Shown here: one piece after another, positions 32,656 to 43,073 of the stretch
How positions within the stretch are numbered: the first letter of the stretch is position 1
How the letters are laid out: each line of letters opens with the position of its first letter
From: Ricordea florida
Lineage: Eukaryota; Cnidaria; Anthozoa; Corallimorpharia; Ricordeidae
DNA: 64,000 nt
Assembly: GCA_949710005.1 (NCBI GenBank)
Contig: OX453274.1
Location: 15,914,741 to 15,978,740, forward strand
Direction of reading: 5' to 3'
Notes under the pieces: generated by a model
The model's input: the letters and a program-made list of their open reading frames with translations, nothing else
Database searches by the model: none
What the model was told of the DNA's origin: nothing
Made by a program: the position numbers and the translations under genes

Positions 32656-32774
32656 AGTATCTGGGCAACTGTGCACCTAGGCCTTCCGTAACCCAACATT
32701 AACACTAACTTTTTTTAAAACTTGTTATAACTTGCTGGGTTAGGGGAGGGGTAGGTGCACAGTTGCCCAGATAC
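32656..32774. mobile_element. Short MITE with AGTATCTGGGCAACTG ends
   Basis: AGTATCTGGGCAACTGTGCA at the left is matched in inverse by TGCACAGTTGCCCAGATACT at the right. The total length is 119 bp. Sequences of this TCTGGGCAACTG type are very common in coral genomes as I recall. No clear target duplication was found. Confidence 0.7.
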
Positions 32775-33008
32775 TGCCCAGATTCATCCCAATGGTCATA
32801 CTGCAATAGTCGTAACGGTCCGATGAAGATTATTTCGTGTACAGATTTTTAAACGATAAGTACGTTAGTAAGGTTGGTAATATCACACTATCACTAATTA
32901 AATTTTGTATCAGAAAATCTTGAACGAATACTTTTGTGTCAACCGAACAGAAAAGGGTTAAAGGCACGGCGCTCCAGTTTACCACTTCTAAGGGACCCAA
33001 CATGCAAT

Positions 33009-33592
33009 ATACTATGGCGTTCCATCACCGCCAAAATTCAAACTTTCAAATATTCAAATATCCAATTGAAACTTTCAAACCTCCACTACAACATTCAGGT
33101 CAGGCGTTTAAATTACACTCACAACATTCAAACATTAACTCCAAACATTCGATCAATCAAGTGAAACATTCAAAGCAGGCAAGCAAAATCCACTTGCAAC
33201 ATTTGGACATGTACTTTAAACAAGCGGTTATTCAATTCCAACTTTCATTTCGGACATTCGACTTTCAATTCGGCATTGCATTCAAACATTCAATTATTCA
33301 ATTGGAACATTCAATACGAATATTCAATCGAAACATTCAATTCGAACATTCGATTATTCAATTCGAACATTCAATGCGAACATTCAATGCGAACATTCAA
33401 TCCAAACATTCAATGCGAACGTTCAATCCAAACATTCAATTCGAACATTCGATTATTCAATCAGTCGAACATTCGATGCGAACATTCAATCCAAACATTC
33501 AATTCGAACGTTCAATCCGAACATTCAAACCAAACATTCAATACCAATATTAGACCCAAACGCGGTCAGCATTAGATCCCAGCGGCCCCAGC
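33009..33592 (+). repeat. CATTCAA-type minisatellite repeat, copy 1
   Basis: A unique leader (TATGGCGTTCCATCACCGCC) is followed by dozens of degenerate units of about 11 bp built on ACATTCAAT or ACATTCGAT, and then a closing block (GCGGTCAGCATTAGATCCCA). The same order occurs in inverse at 39787-40375. The units lack stop codons in several frames, so long open frames of the HSIIQ type run through it. These are best read as a by-product of the repeat. Confidence 0.85.
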
Positions 33593-33799
33593 CCTTCGAC
33601 CAAGAGGGGTCTGAAATCCATGTGTAGCATCTGACACAAAGTAGTCAATAGAATCGTATGTCGTGCTGCATGTAAGTCCACAAGGTTTTAATTTTCTGTT
33701 CGTATTTTCTGTTCGTATTACGGATATGAAGAAGGATTACCGCGGCAGAATCCGCAAATGGATCGATTTTACGCAGCAAAAGTATGGCAGGGTCCTTGG

Positions 33800-34349
33800 C
33801 CGATGTTCTCTTGCATCGTTCCAGGCTCGATAACTTCAGGGAGTCGACTCGATACAGCAGGTATGCATTAAAGTTAATTTACCAGATATATTTCTATAGG
33901 AGGTCATTCACCTTACGAGATGTGTACGTTGTCGCCTTCAAATAAGGCGATTGTTCTCTCTTGTTAAGTGATAACTAATCATTAGTGGTGTTGGCCGGTG
34001 TTCAAGGTTATAAACATCGACTTGAGCACATAGGGTGTACTACTGATTGTTGGTGCGAATGAGACTTAATTGAAACATTTTCAGGAATTCCTTAAAGGCT
34101 AAAACCAGGGCCAGAAAAAGGTTTAACAACCGAGAACATTATCCAAGAAAATTCCTTCTTTTCTTTGCATAAACTTCAGTTAAGTCACTGGAAAATTTGT
34201 AACCCCAAAACCAACGTACACATCTCGTAAGGAGAATGCCCTCCTATAGAAATATATCTGGCAAATTAACTTTAATACATACCTGATGTATAGAGACGAC
34301 TCCCTGAAGTTATCGAGCCTGGCCCGATGCAAGAGTCTGAGAACATCGG
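33800..34349. mobile_element. Foldback element with arms of about 135 bp
   Basis: 33800-33932 is matched in inverse by 34213-34349, starting CCGATGTTCTC and including GGCTCGATAACTTCAGGGAG. The inner spacer of about 280 bp shows no coding sequence. The right arm abuts the end of the Penelope-like fragment. No target duplication was identified. Confidence 0.75.
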
Positions 34350-34662
34350 TTTAAAAAAAAAAGTTGTGACAGGCCTACACGACTCCTGCTGTTCGCAAGT
34401 GTAGTTTCTTTGCCTCTAGAGTTTGGATCTCACGAGTATGTCCTTGAGCGATTTTCCTCTTTTGTATGATATGATGGGTGGCTTTTTGTATATCTCACAT
34501 GGCCAGAAATCAAGGACAGTCAGCGGCTAACATCGCAGGCATCATATCATTTCTGTTGACCCAACTGAGTCTGCGCACCTCTTTTGAAAACCGAGAAGAC
34601 CCTGGGACGAGGTTGAAATATTTTCGACACGAAAGCTAAGATAGGAAATTTCTCGGCGCAAT

Positions 34663-35655
34663 ATGCCCAAAAATATTTCGTTTTATAGAGCGCTTAATCG
34701 GCTAAGTACCGCGGATTTCTTACCGGAAAACAAAAAAAGAAAGGTTTCGAACAGACTCTACGAAATCGAAAAAGTGGTGTCTAGAAGGGTCCGACAAGGA
34801 AAGGTAAGAAATTGTTTTGAAATTGCTTTCACTCTTCAGTGTGGAATCGTGATTCATACATACATAGCCTTTATGATGATGTTTTAAATATTTAAAATAA
34901 TAACATCAACCATCCTGTTTTGTTAAGAACGAATATTTTATCAAGTGGAAAGGCTACTCAAGCCTACAAAACTCCTGGGAACCAGAGGAGAATTTAAATT
35001 CTCTTGCCATAAGGTAACATTGTGTTGGTATCAAGAGTTATATTCCCACTTCAGTTTGACTTTAATGTTGGAAAATTATGGAGAATATAACAACGATGGT
35101 GTTAGGGATTGATCGGCAGCAATAATGTTCAATGTTTGAATTCATTGCTGTGCTTAAAATATTTAAGTATTCTGTAAAGATACAATTGCATCAATTTAAT
35201 TCAGGGTAGTATTTTGATGCAGATATTTCATTATTTTTAGATCATTCTGCAACCCAAAGCTTTCGCTGGAGGACAGCAGAAATGCCAGCGAGGCCCTTCA
35301 TTGCGGGATATTGGAGCATCTTAAATCCGAAAGTGTTTTGCCCACTGTCATTGCCTTCAGGCATAGTAGTTTTAATTTCTTGTTCAAGAATAAGGGGCAG
35401 AAGAGCAATGACAGTGGACACATTCTTTTGGAAAAGAAAGATTTTGAAAGGTGCCATTTCCCTGAACATTGGGATGCTATCATAGATAGTATCAGTGATG
35501 GCATAAAAATTGACTTCCCTGTCAAGGTGAGACTATTCTTGTCTTGGAGTCCAAAGACTCACACCTTGATAGGAGAGTCAATTGTACCATGCCCACGCTA
35601 TCGACCAGAGAAAATAAGTATCTCATTTTGTAAAACAGCTTGTAGCCTGTTATGA
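34663..35655 (+). CDS. Transposon-encoded chromodomain protein, three exons (copy 2)
   Basis: Exons are 34663-34803, 34928-35013 and 35241-35655, giving 213 residues. Introns are GT-AG, and exon 2 is 86 nt, the same size and phases as in copy 1. The chromodomain has [12 protein letters not shown], then [10 protein letters not shown] and SWEPEENL, with cage residues Tyr, Trp and Tyr present. The C-terminal domain reads [14 protein letters not shown], then [17 protein letters not shown], and aligns with copy 1 along its length. The frame is open from start to stop. Retention of the frame and splice sites in two diverged copies argues for selection on the protein during transposition. Confidence 0.85.
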
Positions 35656-35853
35656 GTACAAGTAAAACGCAAAATTATTTTTGACAATGTTTATTATTTA
35701 TCTATTAATTTAAACTAAATTTTCTATTAAAACATCAAGTATCCTGAGTAAAAAATGTATCTCATCTCATCAATTATGAGCTCAGTTTTGAAACTTCTAA
35801 GATTATATATTATTATTTAATAAACAGTGTTTATATGATGATTTTTGTCTGAT

Positions 35854-38166
35854 CTAGTTTTTCCTCTGTTTTTTGTTTTTCCTTGTATCCCTTAGTTCCT
35901 CCCCCCAATATGTTGTATTATTTTTATTGTATGGTCTCTTTCTCCGTTCACTTTCCCGCAGTTCCCACTGCCTTGACTCAAGCCTCAGAACATCCGTGGG
36001 AGCATCCCAGTTGTTTGATTTTCTCAGTACAATAGCCCTAGCCATGTCATTATTTTTTTCTACACCTTGCCCAGTAAAGAGTTTGATTGTATGATAATTT
36101 TCCAGGAACTTGGGAATGTGATAAACCATTGCATGCATGTACGGTGTCACATTTGCCCTTTTGTACCCCAGTCTTTTATCTCGCAGTGAAACAAACAAAT
36201 TTACCCATTCCTTTGCTTTGCTAAAGTACTCGTCTCTCATTTCTTTGGAAGGTTCAGTGCAGGTTACAGTGCTGTAGAGTGCCCCAAACCTTTCCCACAG
36301 GTCTTTACCAACTTCAATAGTGTCAGCTTGGATGACACCATTGAGTTTTGCTGGGAGTTCCCTCAACAATTTTTTTTTGTCTGAACCCAGAAGACTTGTA
36401 AAATCATACTGGCCAGACCCTTTCCCATCAGCATTTGTCTTCTCCCATATGTCAAACGAGATACCACATGAGCGAATGGTAACTTGTAAATTTGTTAAAT
36501 GGGTATTTTTTTGCTGGCCTTTTTTCTTATTTCTATTTTCCTTTTGGTCCCACTGTACAACATCCCTTATCAAATTTGCAATTAACACATCAAGAATCCT
36601 GAGTAAAAGGTGCAATTCATCAAGAATAACATGATCTAGTTCAATTGTAAGTAGTGGCATGTGTTCACAACAATACGTTTCCTTCCCTTTTTTCTTTGCC
36701 ATCTCCGAAATTTCTGTGATAGTCCTCTTCAGAGTTGAGGATTCATAATAATCTAAAGGAAAAGTGGTATTCCACCTGTTATCTTTGTGTACCTTACACC
36801 AAACACATGCATAATATGATGTTGCAGCCTTGAGTCCCATTATAAGTAAAATAAATTTGTAATCGCCACCCAGAAAAAAACTCTAAATCGATATCCCTAC
36901 CATTAACCTCAATTTTCTTTTCACTATTTAGCTTGTTGATTTCATTGAAGACATTTGCAAATGATTCCTGTAATGTGTTATAATCTTCTTTGCCCTTGAC
37001 AACAGCTATAGTATGGTTGCCTTTGGCTGCCATAACATCATCTCCCAGGTTAAGAAGTGCAAAGGTCATTAATATAAAGCTGGAATTGCGAGTCATTCTT
37101 GCCCCATCCCCAGAAATTTTAATTCTTATTGTGTTTTTATAACCATCTGGATGACTTGCAAAGTAATCTTTTAGTCGTGCTTTGAGGAGATCACTAAATA
37201 AAACCTGTGCTCCCTCTGCCATACCAGGGGTGCGTGTAATATGGCAGATGTTGTTTAGTTGATCTCGCCTCTGCTTGACAAGATAAGATTTTGGCAAGCC
37301 ATCCATGGTCATTGTTAGCTCATGATAAAAAGAGTCCCCAATGCAAAATTTGTCAAGAAGGAAAAGAACTTTCTCAACTTTTGACTTCTCCTCTAAAGAA
37401 AGACATTCAAACCCACTGGTTTTCCCTGCCTCATGGCCAGATGGCACTTCTGAGGCTACGTTATGTAATCTACCTGACTTTATTTCCCTGACTGTGAGGC
37501 TTCTTAATTCCAGTCCAAAGGATGTGGCAAACCAGAGGGCTGACTGTGCCCTTGACAAAAAGGACTTTAGTGTTCTAGATTTCTTTGAAACTTCAGAAAT
37601 ATCTTTGCCTTTGTAGGCAAAGTTCTCAAGGGAGCTTATGTAACATGAGAGGTCTTTGTTGATTGTTTGTAAATTGTCAATTCCTTTGTCTTTTTCTTGA
37701 ATTGTCACCTGCATTTCTTGGTAAAGTTTTTTTTAGTTCTGTCTCCAAATCACAATAGCCTTTTTTTCCACTCCTGAAGTTCATCTTTGATAAGCTCATT
37801 CTCCTTTCTTAGTTCCATCAAGTCTGCTGTCTGCCCTTCATAGATGTGAAACCTTTTTGACTTTTTGCTCAGTTCCTGGCTTTGCCTTCCACCCTTTGTC
37901 TTCTTGTACTCACTACAAACTGCTCCGGCTAATCTCTGAAGATGTTTATGAACTTCTTTTCTCGTGATGGGATCCTCGCTAATGCTAAAGGAATTTCCAG
38001 GGATTGAGAATTCCAGCAAATCAGTATATGTGTATACTTGTGATTCTTTGACTGTCCCAGATGTGGATGGGCTCTCATCCACTGAAGATGGGCTTGGATC
38101 ATCAATTTCCTTTCTTGCCTTGAGAAATTCATGCCAGGCCTTTAAAAGAGGGTAGGGAATGTCCAC
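35854..38166 (-). pseudogene. Transposase-like protein, about 760 residues (copy 2)
   Basis: It shows the same motif order as copy 1: KISGDGARMTRNS, a GGDYK-type segment, CKVHKDNRW, IELDHVILDELHLLLR, VTPYMHAMVYHIPKF and GQGVEKNNDMAR. The N-terminal 140 residues are less similar and include a Ser/Pro-rich insert. It ends in a Lys/Arg-rich tail without the SAP-like motif of copy 1. Frame changes lie at T7/T8 runs (37761-37767 and 37727-37734) and at an A7 run (36874-36882). The rest is open. The start used is the first methionine of the open frame, and an upstream exon cannot be excluded. Confidence 0.8.
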
Positions 38167-39786
38167 AGCGAAGAGAACATTTCTAGTTACTGCTCTGGCA
38201 GCATATGCTAATGAGGGACTTTCAATTTATAATTTCCATTTTAAACATGATTCAAACGGAGCAATGTCAGACATTGTGCTTACAACAATACGATACAAAA
38301 AGAATGAATAGAAATCTTTAATAAACATAGCATTAAATACGCAACATTTCCTGGGTGTAACGGTAATTTACCCACGATTTCTCATCGCATACATGTATTT
38401 CTGCACACGTCAGCTCCAGATATTCTGTGTTTATTCGTGATTATTCGCATCAGAAACCGCGATTGTGTTCGGTCAGCAGCTACTGCTTTCAGGGTACCTT
38501 TGTAACCACGTTGTTTTGAAAATGGCGGACGATCGAAGGCAATCTTTCTCACAAAGAAACAGAAATCGGTCTACATTTTAGCCATGTCTGTTGCAATTGG
38601 CAGAGAGTAGCGCCAGTAAATATTGGCTTTCTTGGGGCAAGAAGTGACAGACCTCAACCAAAGATTTTAGCTTCAAAAAGCCTCGAAAATGGAAGTAGCG
38701 TGTCCACTTCAGCGATCTAGAGGTTGGGAGGCTTAAGATCTCCTCCATGAGCGCCCGTAACTATGAGCCAAAAGAACGCATTTTGGTGTAATTGAAGACA
38801 AACATATGGCGGAAAAGCCCATCTTGCTCAATGTTTAATGACAGAACTTAGTGTTGTCGCCAGCTAACGGGTGTAACAGGACTTGAGCATGTGGTCATTT
38901 TGTGAAGTTTCAGACCTTGGGAGGTGGGAAATATCTTATTTTACTTGTTGTACATTCGAATTTTCTTTTCTTCTCCCTTTAGGCCTTTATAGATTCGCCA
39001 TTTTTAAAGTCCGCAAATGCAACAGCGCGCATGCTTGCTCGCCATGTTGCCCTCGATTTCTGGCCATGTTCAGTAAAGGTTGATCCTGTATTAGATGCCA
39101 TTTGCTCAATAAGATTTTTTTTAAATTAGGCACCGCTGGGTGGTATTGTGTGACAAAAGGAAGAATTCTGTTGGGCGTTCTTTTATTTTGTTGAAGAGCC
39201 AATTTTCTCTCTTCGAATTTCACTTCTGAGAGGACTTTATAAACCAGACCATCTGGGTAACCTCTCGCGTAAAGGCGTGATTTGAATGCTACAATATTCT
39301 CTTCAAAAGTATTTTTTGAAGAGTTAGATCGAAGCAGCCTGAGTGCTTCGCCTCTGATGAAGCCTTTACTGACCCCTGGTTGGTGGCAGGAAGTGAAATG
39401 TGTGTACTGAAATGTTTCTGTCGGCTTGTAGTGAGTTCGCACGTCAAGGATAGATCTTTGTCTAAATCTGTCGCCTTTGTAGACGCAAGTATCCAAGAAA
39501 ATGATTTCTTTGTCTGATATTTCAGCCGTGAATCTAATGGTTGGGTGGTGTCTGTTAGCCTGTTCAATGAACCCATTTATATCCTCAATTCTTATGTTCC
39601 ACAAAGAAAACACATCGTCGATGTATCTTTTCCACACCAGTGGCTTTTCTGTGCTCTTAGGCTGCATTCATTATGTATCCTACGGGGGGGTGGGGGCAGA
39701 GGATTTTAGGGGGGGGGCTCTCAAATTCTTAGAGCAAAAAAGGGGGGATATGAAAATTGTTTACATGTAAAGAAATCCCGAGGGGC

Positions 39787-40375
39787 TGGGGCCGATGGGA
39801 TCTAATGCTGACCGCGTTTGAGTCGAATATTGGTATTGAATGTTTGGTTTGAATGTTCGGATTGAACATTCGAATTGAATGTTTGGATTGAATGTTGGTG
39901 TTGAATGTTCCAATTGGATAATCGAATGTTCGAATGGAATGTTTGGATTGAACGTTCGAATTGAATGTTTGGATTGAATGTTCGCATTGAATGTTCGAAT
40001 TGAATAATCGAATGTTCGAATTGAATAATCGAATGTTCGAATTGAATGTTTCGATTGAATATTCGTATTGAATGTTCCAATTGAATAATTGAATGTTTGA
40101 ATGCAATGCCGAATTGAAAGTCGAATGTCCGAAATGAAAGTTGGAATTGAATAACCGCACGTTTAAAGTAGATGTCCAAATGTTGTAAGTGGATTTTGCT
40201 TGCCTGCTTTGAATGTTTCACTTGATTGATCGAATGTTTGGAGTTTATGTTTGAATGTTGTGAGTGTTATTTAAACGCCTGACCTGAATGTTGTAGTGAA
40301 GGTTTGAAAGTTTCAATTGGATATTTGAATATTTTAAAGTTTGAATTTTGGCGGTGATGGAACGCCATAATATAC
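39787..40375 (-). repeat. CATTCAA-type minisatellite repeat, copy 2 (inverted)
   Basis: It is the reverse complement of the layout at 33009-33592, with the same leader and closing block and slightly different unit numbers. With copy 1 it forms an inverted pair flanking the foldback element, PLE-1 and the chromodomain transposon. Confidence 0.85.
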
Positions 40376-41264
40376 AGCCATATCCCCATGGAAGTTCAGG
40401 CAAGATAGAGGGGCTGACATGGGGCTCGGGGAAGGTATTGTTGCTTCTCATTTTTTACACCTAACAACTTTTTTACGTCGTGCGATTGAATTCCCTCAAA
40501 CGTATTTCAATTGTGTCAAGTACGGTTTCATAAATCTATGCTTTCCGGGGATTAAAAAATGATGAAAATATAAGGCCCAGAATACAGCATCTCATAAAAT
40601 ATTCATTGTTTTTGAAGTCCTGTAAAATTCATCCGCCCGTCATACATCAGTTACCAAAGTAGTAACACCGTAATCATGAATAAAAAGATTACACTCCCTT
40701 CGTATTATTGCGATGGGTCTACAACTAAAATGAGCCAGGTAATTAGTGACTTGACCTAAAAGGGTGTAAAGAAGACACTTAGATTACGAGTTCAATACTT
40801 CTAAGTCATTCCCAACTGACAAGCAATATGACGTCTCATCAAAGGAAAATTAAGACTACGTTAAATCGCTACGTCAGAGGGTTTTCAGGACGAATTGTAT
40901 GCCTCTCATATATTTTTAGTTACTCTCCACTTATCAATCAATACAGACATTAAACTTGCTGTATTATTTTTAATTACTTGACATCGATGCATTGGAAAAA
41001 TCCAGCTGACATGGAATCACTGGTTGAACGAAACCATGGATGAGTGGAATATTATTTGCAGCTTAAGTTTGTTACGACGGTTATGCGCATAGGTAGACCA
41101 TTATTTGAGCCGAGGCATTTGCAGATGAGGAGATGGGCTCTAGGCCAATTAAAACCCTGGAAAAATGACTGGAATAGCAATAGATATTATTGCTGCTAAT
41201 ACCAGTTTGTGTTAAATATTCTGCTACATGCTGAGAGGTACATTTGTAACAATAAAACTGTTAA
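40376..41264. other. Intron sequence, no gene seen
   Basis: There are no domains, splice-bounded frames or repeats that I can support. TTAA at 41261-41264 is the left target site of the next transposon. Confidence 0.5.
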
Positions 41265-42003
41265 GAGCTTCTGCCTGAGAGACCGGGGCAGGCTTGGAAA
41301 TAGGGCTCGGCCGATTTGGCTCAAATTTGGTACACTTAGTTACTATGGAGACTTATGCAATATGCCAAAGTTTCAGCTCCACTGCTCTTATTTGGGCTGA
41401 GCTCTAGATGTTACCCTTTTCGGGGTCCCACAGTGCTTTTTTTATAGCCCATTTTGGGCACTTTTCAATACTTTGATTACAATGTCAGGGATATTTTAAG
41501 CCAAATACAAACTCACTTTTTATTATCTCTATTCTTAAGGGTTTCATAGCAAAACATATGGATCAAAGAAATATTTCTGTTGTTTGTGAAATAATTGTTA
41601 AGTTAATGTACTTAAAGACATTTTTAGTGACACTGAAAATAACCCAAATTTAAGTCGGATTTACTTAATTGCCCACTTTTGAAATAACACAAATCCGACA
41701 TGAGCAGAAAGTTTAGCCCTAGGTACGTAAAAAACGAAGAGAAAATACTAAGGTTACGGCTTCTTGACTGTGCGGCCTCGCGCTGAAGATGCTAATACAG
41801 CCACTTCCGGTCTAGTCATTTTCCCCCCTGTAATAAAGCTTATATAGAGTATGTTAGCCACAACCTTTCCAATAACCTACCTAAATAATATTTTATGTAG
41901 CACTTTTACTTTCTAATTCCACCTGAATGTTAAAATTGGGAAGATATGAAAATCTACGTCAGGAGAAAGTCACTTCCGGTCCAACAGTCCACATTGGAGG
42001 ATT
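41265..42003 (+). repeat. Left arm of the long-TIR transposon
   Basis: It is about 740 bp, matched in inverse by 47595-48335. The outer 350 bp are the most similar. Shared landmarks are GGCTCGGCCGATTTGGCTCA near 41310, CGGATTTACTTAA near 41660, and CACTTCCGGTC near 41805 and again near 41970. Confidence 0.88.
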
Positions 42004-43041
42004 TTCATTAATTTGGTATTTCACAATGAAATCTCAAAAAGCTTTTCATGTATCTTTATGCCTATATGTTTTTCAATTTTTTATAGTCTATTGAGGAAAA
42101 CAACAATTTTTTTGTAGCGAAAGCAATTAAAACTCTATCGCATGTTGAATCCCAGTTTGTTGACAAAATAAATTATGAGGATGTTTTTTAAAACATCTAT
42201 ACTGGCGAATATATGCAAGGCAAATATGTCCCATTGGTGAAAGAGCGACGCCATTTAAACTGTTATTGAGTAAAAATTGTTTCTAGTAAAAAGAAAGAAC
42301 CCAAAACCCATAATTAAACCTGGGCCTTTACAGTCATTTCATGTTAACTCTCTCCCCAACCACTTCACTACCACATCGATCCGCACGCCACATAAACTGT
42401 CCTTGTCCCTAGCTATGACTTACTTTTGTATTTCACAGAGTTTGACATTTGTTTTTGTTTCCAGTGAGCCAATATTCCCATGTCTCACACCTGTTAACAT
42501 GACTTGTTGCTCATCTCACCCGCCTTGGGCACAGGCAGCCCTAGGTCATGATCTGAAAGCGACAGCATTTTTTTTGTTTGTTTGTTTGTTTTTATCTTAT
42601 ATTTCCATCTACGTTCCGCGAAAGCTAGAAAATGTCCATAAATGAAATAGTTTCACTTGCCTTCAGCTCTAGATGTCTTTGTATCTCCTAGAATAAGTAG
42701 ACACAAACATAGGATGGGCGCGGGAGAGGGAGGGGGAGGTGAGCTTTACACAGCTGCTCTTGACTTTTGCTTTTGTTGTTGCTGCAGTCTTGTTTGTGAG
42801 AACAAAAAGTCACTGCGCGATGCACTTAAATTTGCTTAGAGCAATGATCTGAAGAGATACAGCGTACTTTACGCTGAAGTTTTTCACTTCAATTCCTTTT
42901 ACAAGAAGGGGGCAAGTTGGGAAAATTAACTTCGGGGAAACTGCACGTAAACTTGTTGCTCATAATTAAATTTAGAATCTTATTGGATTGCGTTAATGAT
43001 GAATTCTCATGATCAGTATCTCTTGGCAGCCCTTGGAAAAG

Positions 43042-43048
43042 TATAAAA
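43042..43048 (+). promoter_or_regulatory. TATA-like box of the long-TIR transposon gene
   Basis: TATAAAA lies 32 bp before the start codon at 43074, inside the left half of the transposon. Position and match are good for a core promoter, although the transcript start would be close to the start codon. Confidence 0.4.
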
Positions 43049-43073
43049 TTGTACTATTGAGTTAGTAAAAACA

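Larger units (their letters stand above)
34498..39068. mobile_element. Two-gene chromodomain/transposase DNA transposon, copy 2
   Basis: The ends CATGGCCAGAAATCAAGGAC and, in inverse on the right, CATGGCCAGAAATCGAGGGC are imperfect inverted repeats of about 22 bp. The chromodomain gene (34663-35655) and transposase gene (38166-35854) are convergent, 198 bp apart, as in copy 1. The total length of 4,571 bp is close to copy 1 (4,749 bp). It cuts a Penelope-like reading frame, which gives both borders to within a base or two. Protein identity to copy 1 is moderate, so the two are old, separate insertions of one family. Confidence 0.85.
34390..39666 (-). pseudogene. Penelope-like element RT fragment (PLE-1), split by the chromodomain transposon
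   Basis: The upstream part (39666-39069) encodes the reverse transcriptase end: LVWKRYIDDVFSLW with the catalytic pair intact, then FLDTCVYKGDRF, HYKPTETFQYTHF and WHLIQDQPLL. The downstream part lies on the other side of the 4.6 kb insertion (34497 to about 34390) and reads YKKPPIISYKRGKSLKDILV, then a stop. The order matches PLE-2 at 54.3-54.5 kb without a gap. The 5' end is truncated just before the YIDD motif, and I see no GIY-YIG endonuclease. Confidence 0.85.

Noticed and set aside
33030-33550. CRISPR-like array
   Set aside because: The units are short, degenerate and have no unique spacers, in a eukaryotic genome. It is a minisatellite.
42277-42645. 122-codon frame inside the long-TIR transposon
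   Set aside because: It has no splice link to the transposase exons and no domain, and includes a TTTG microsatellite.
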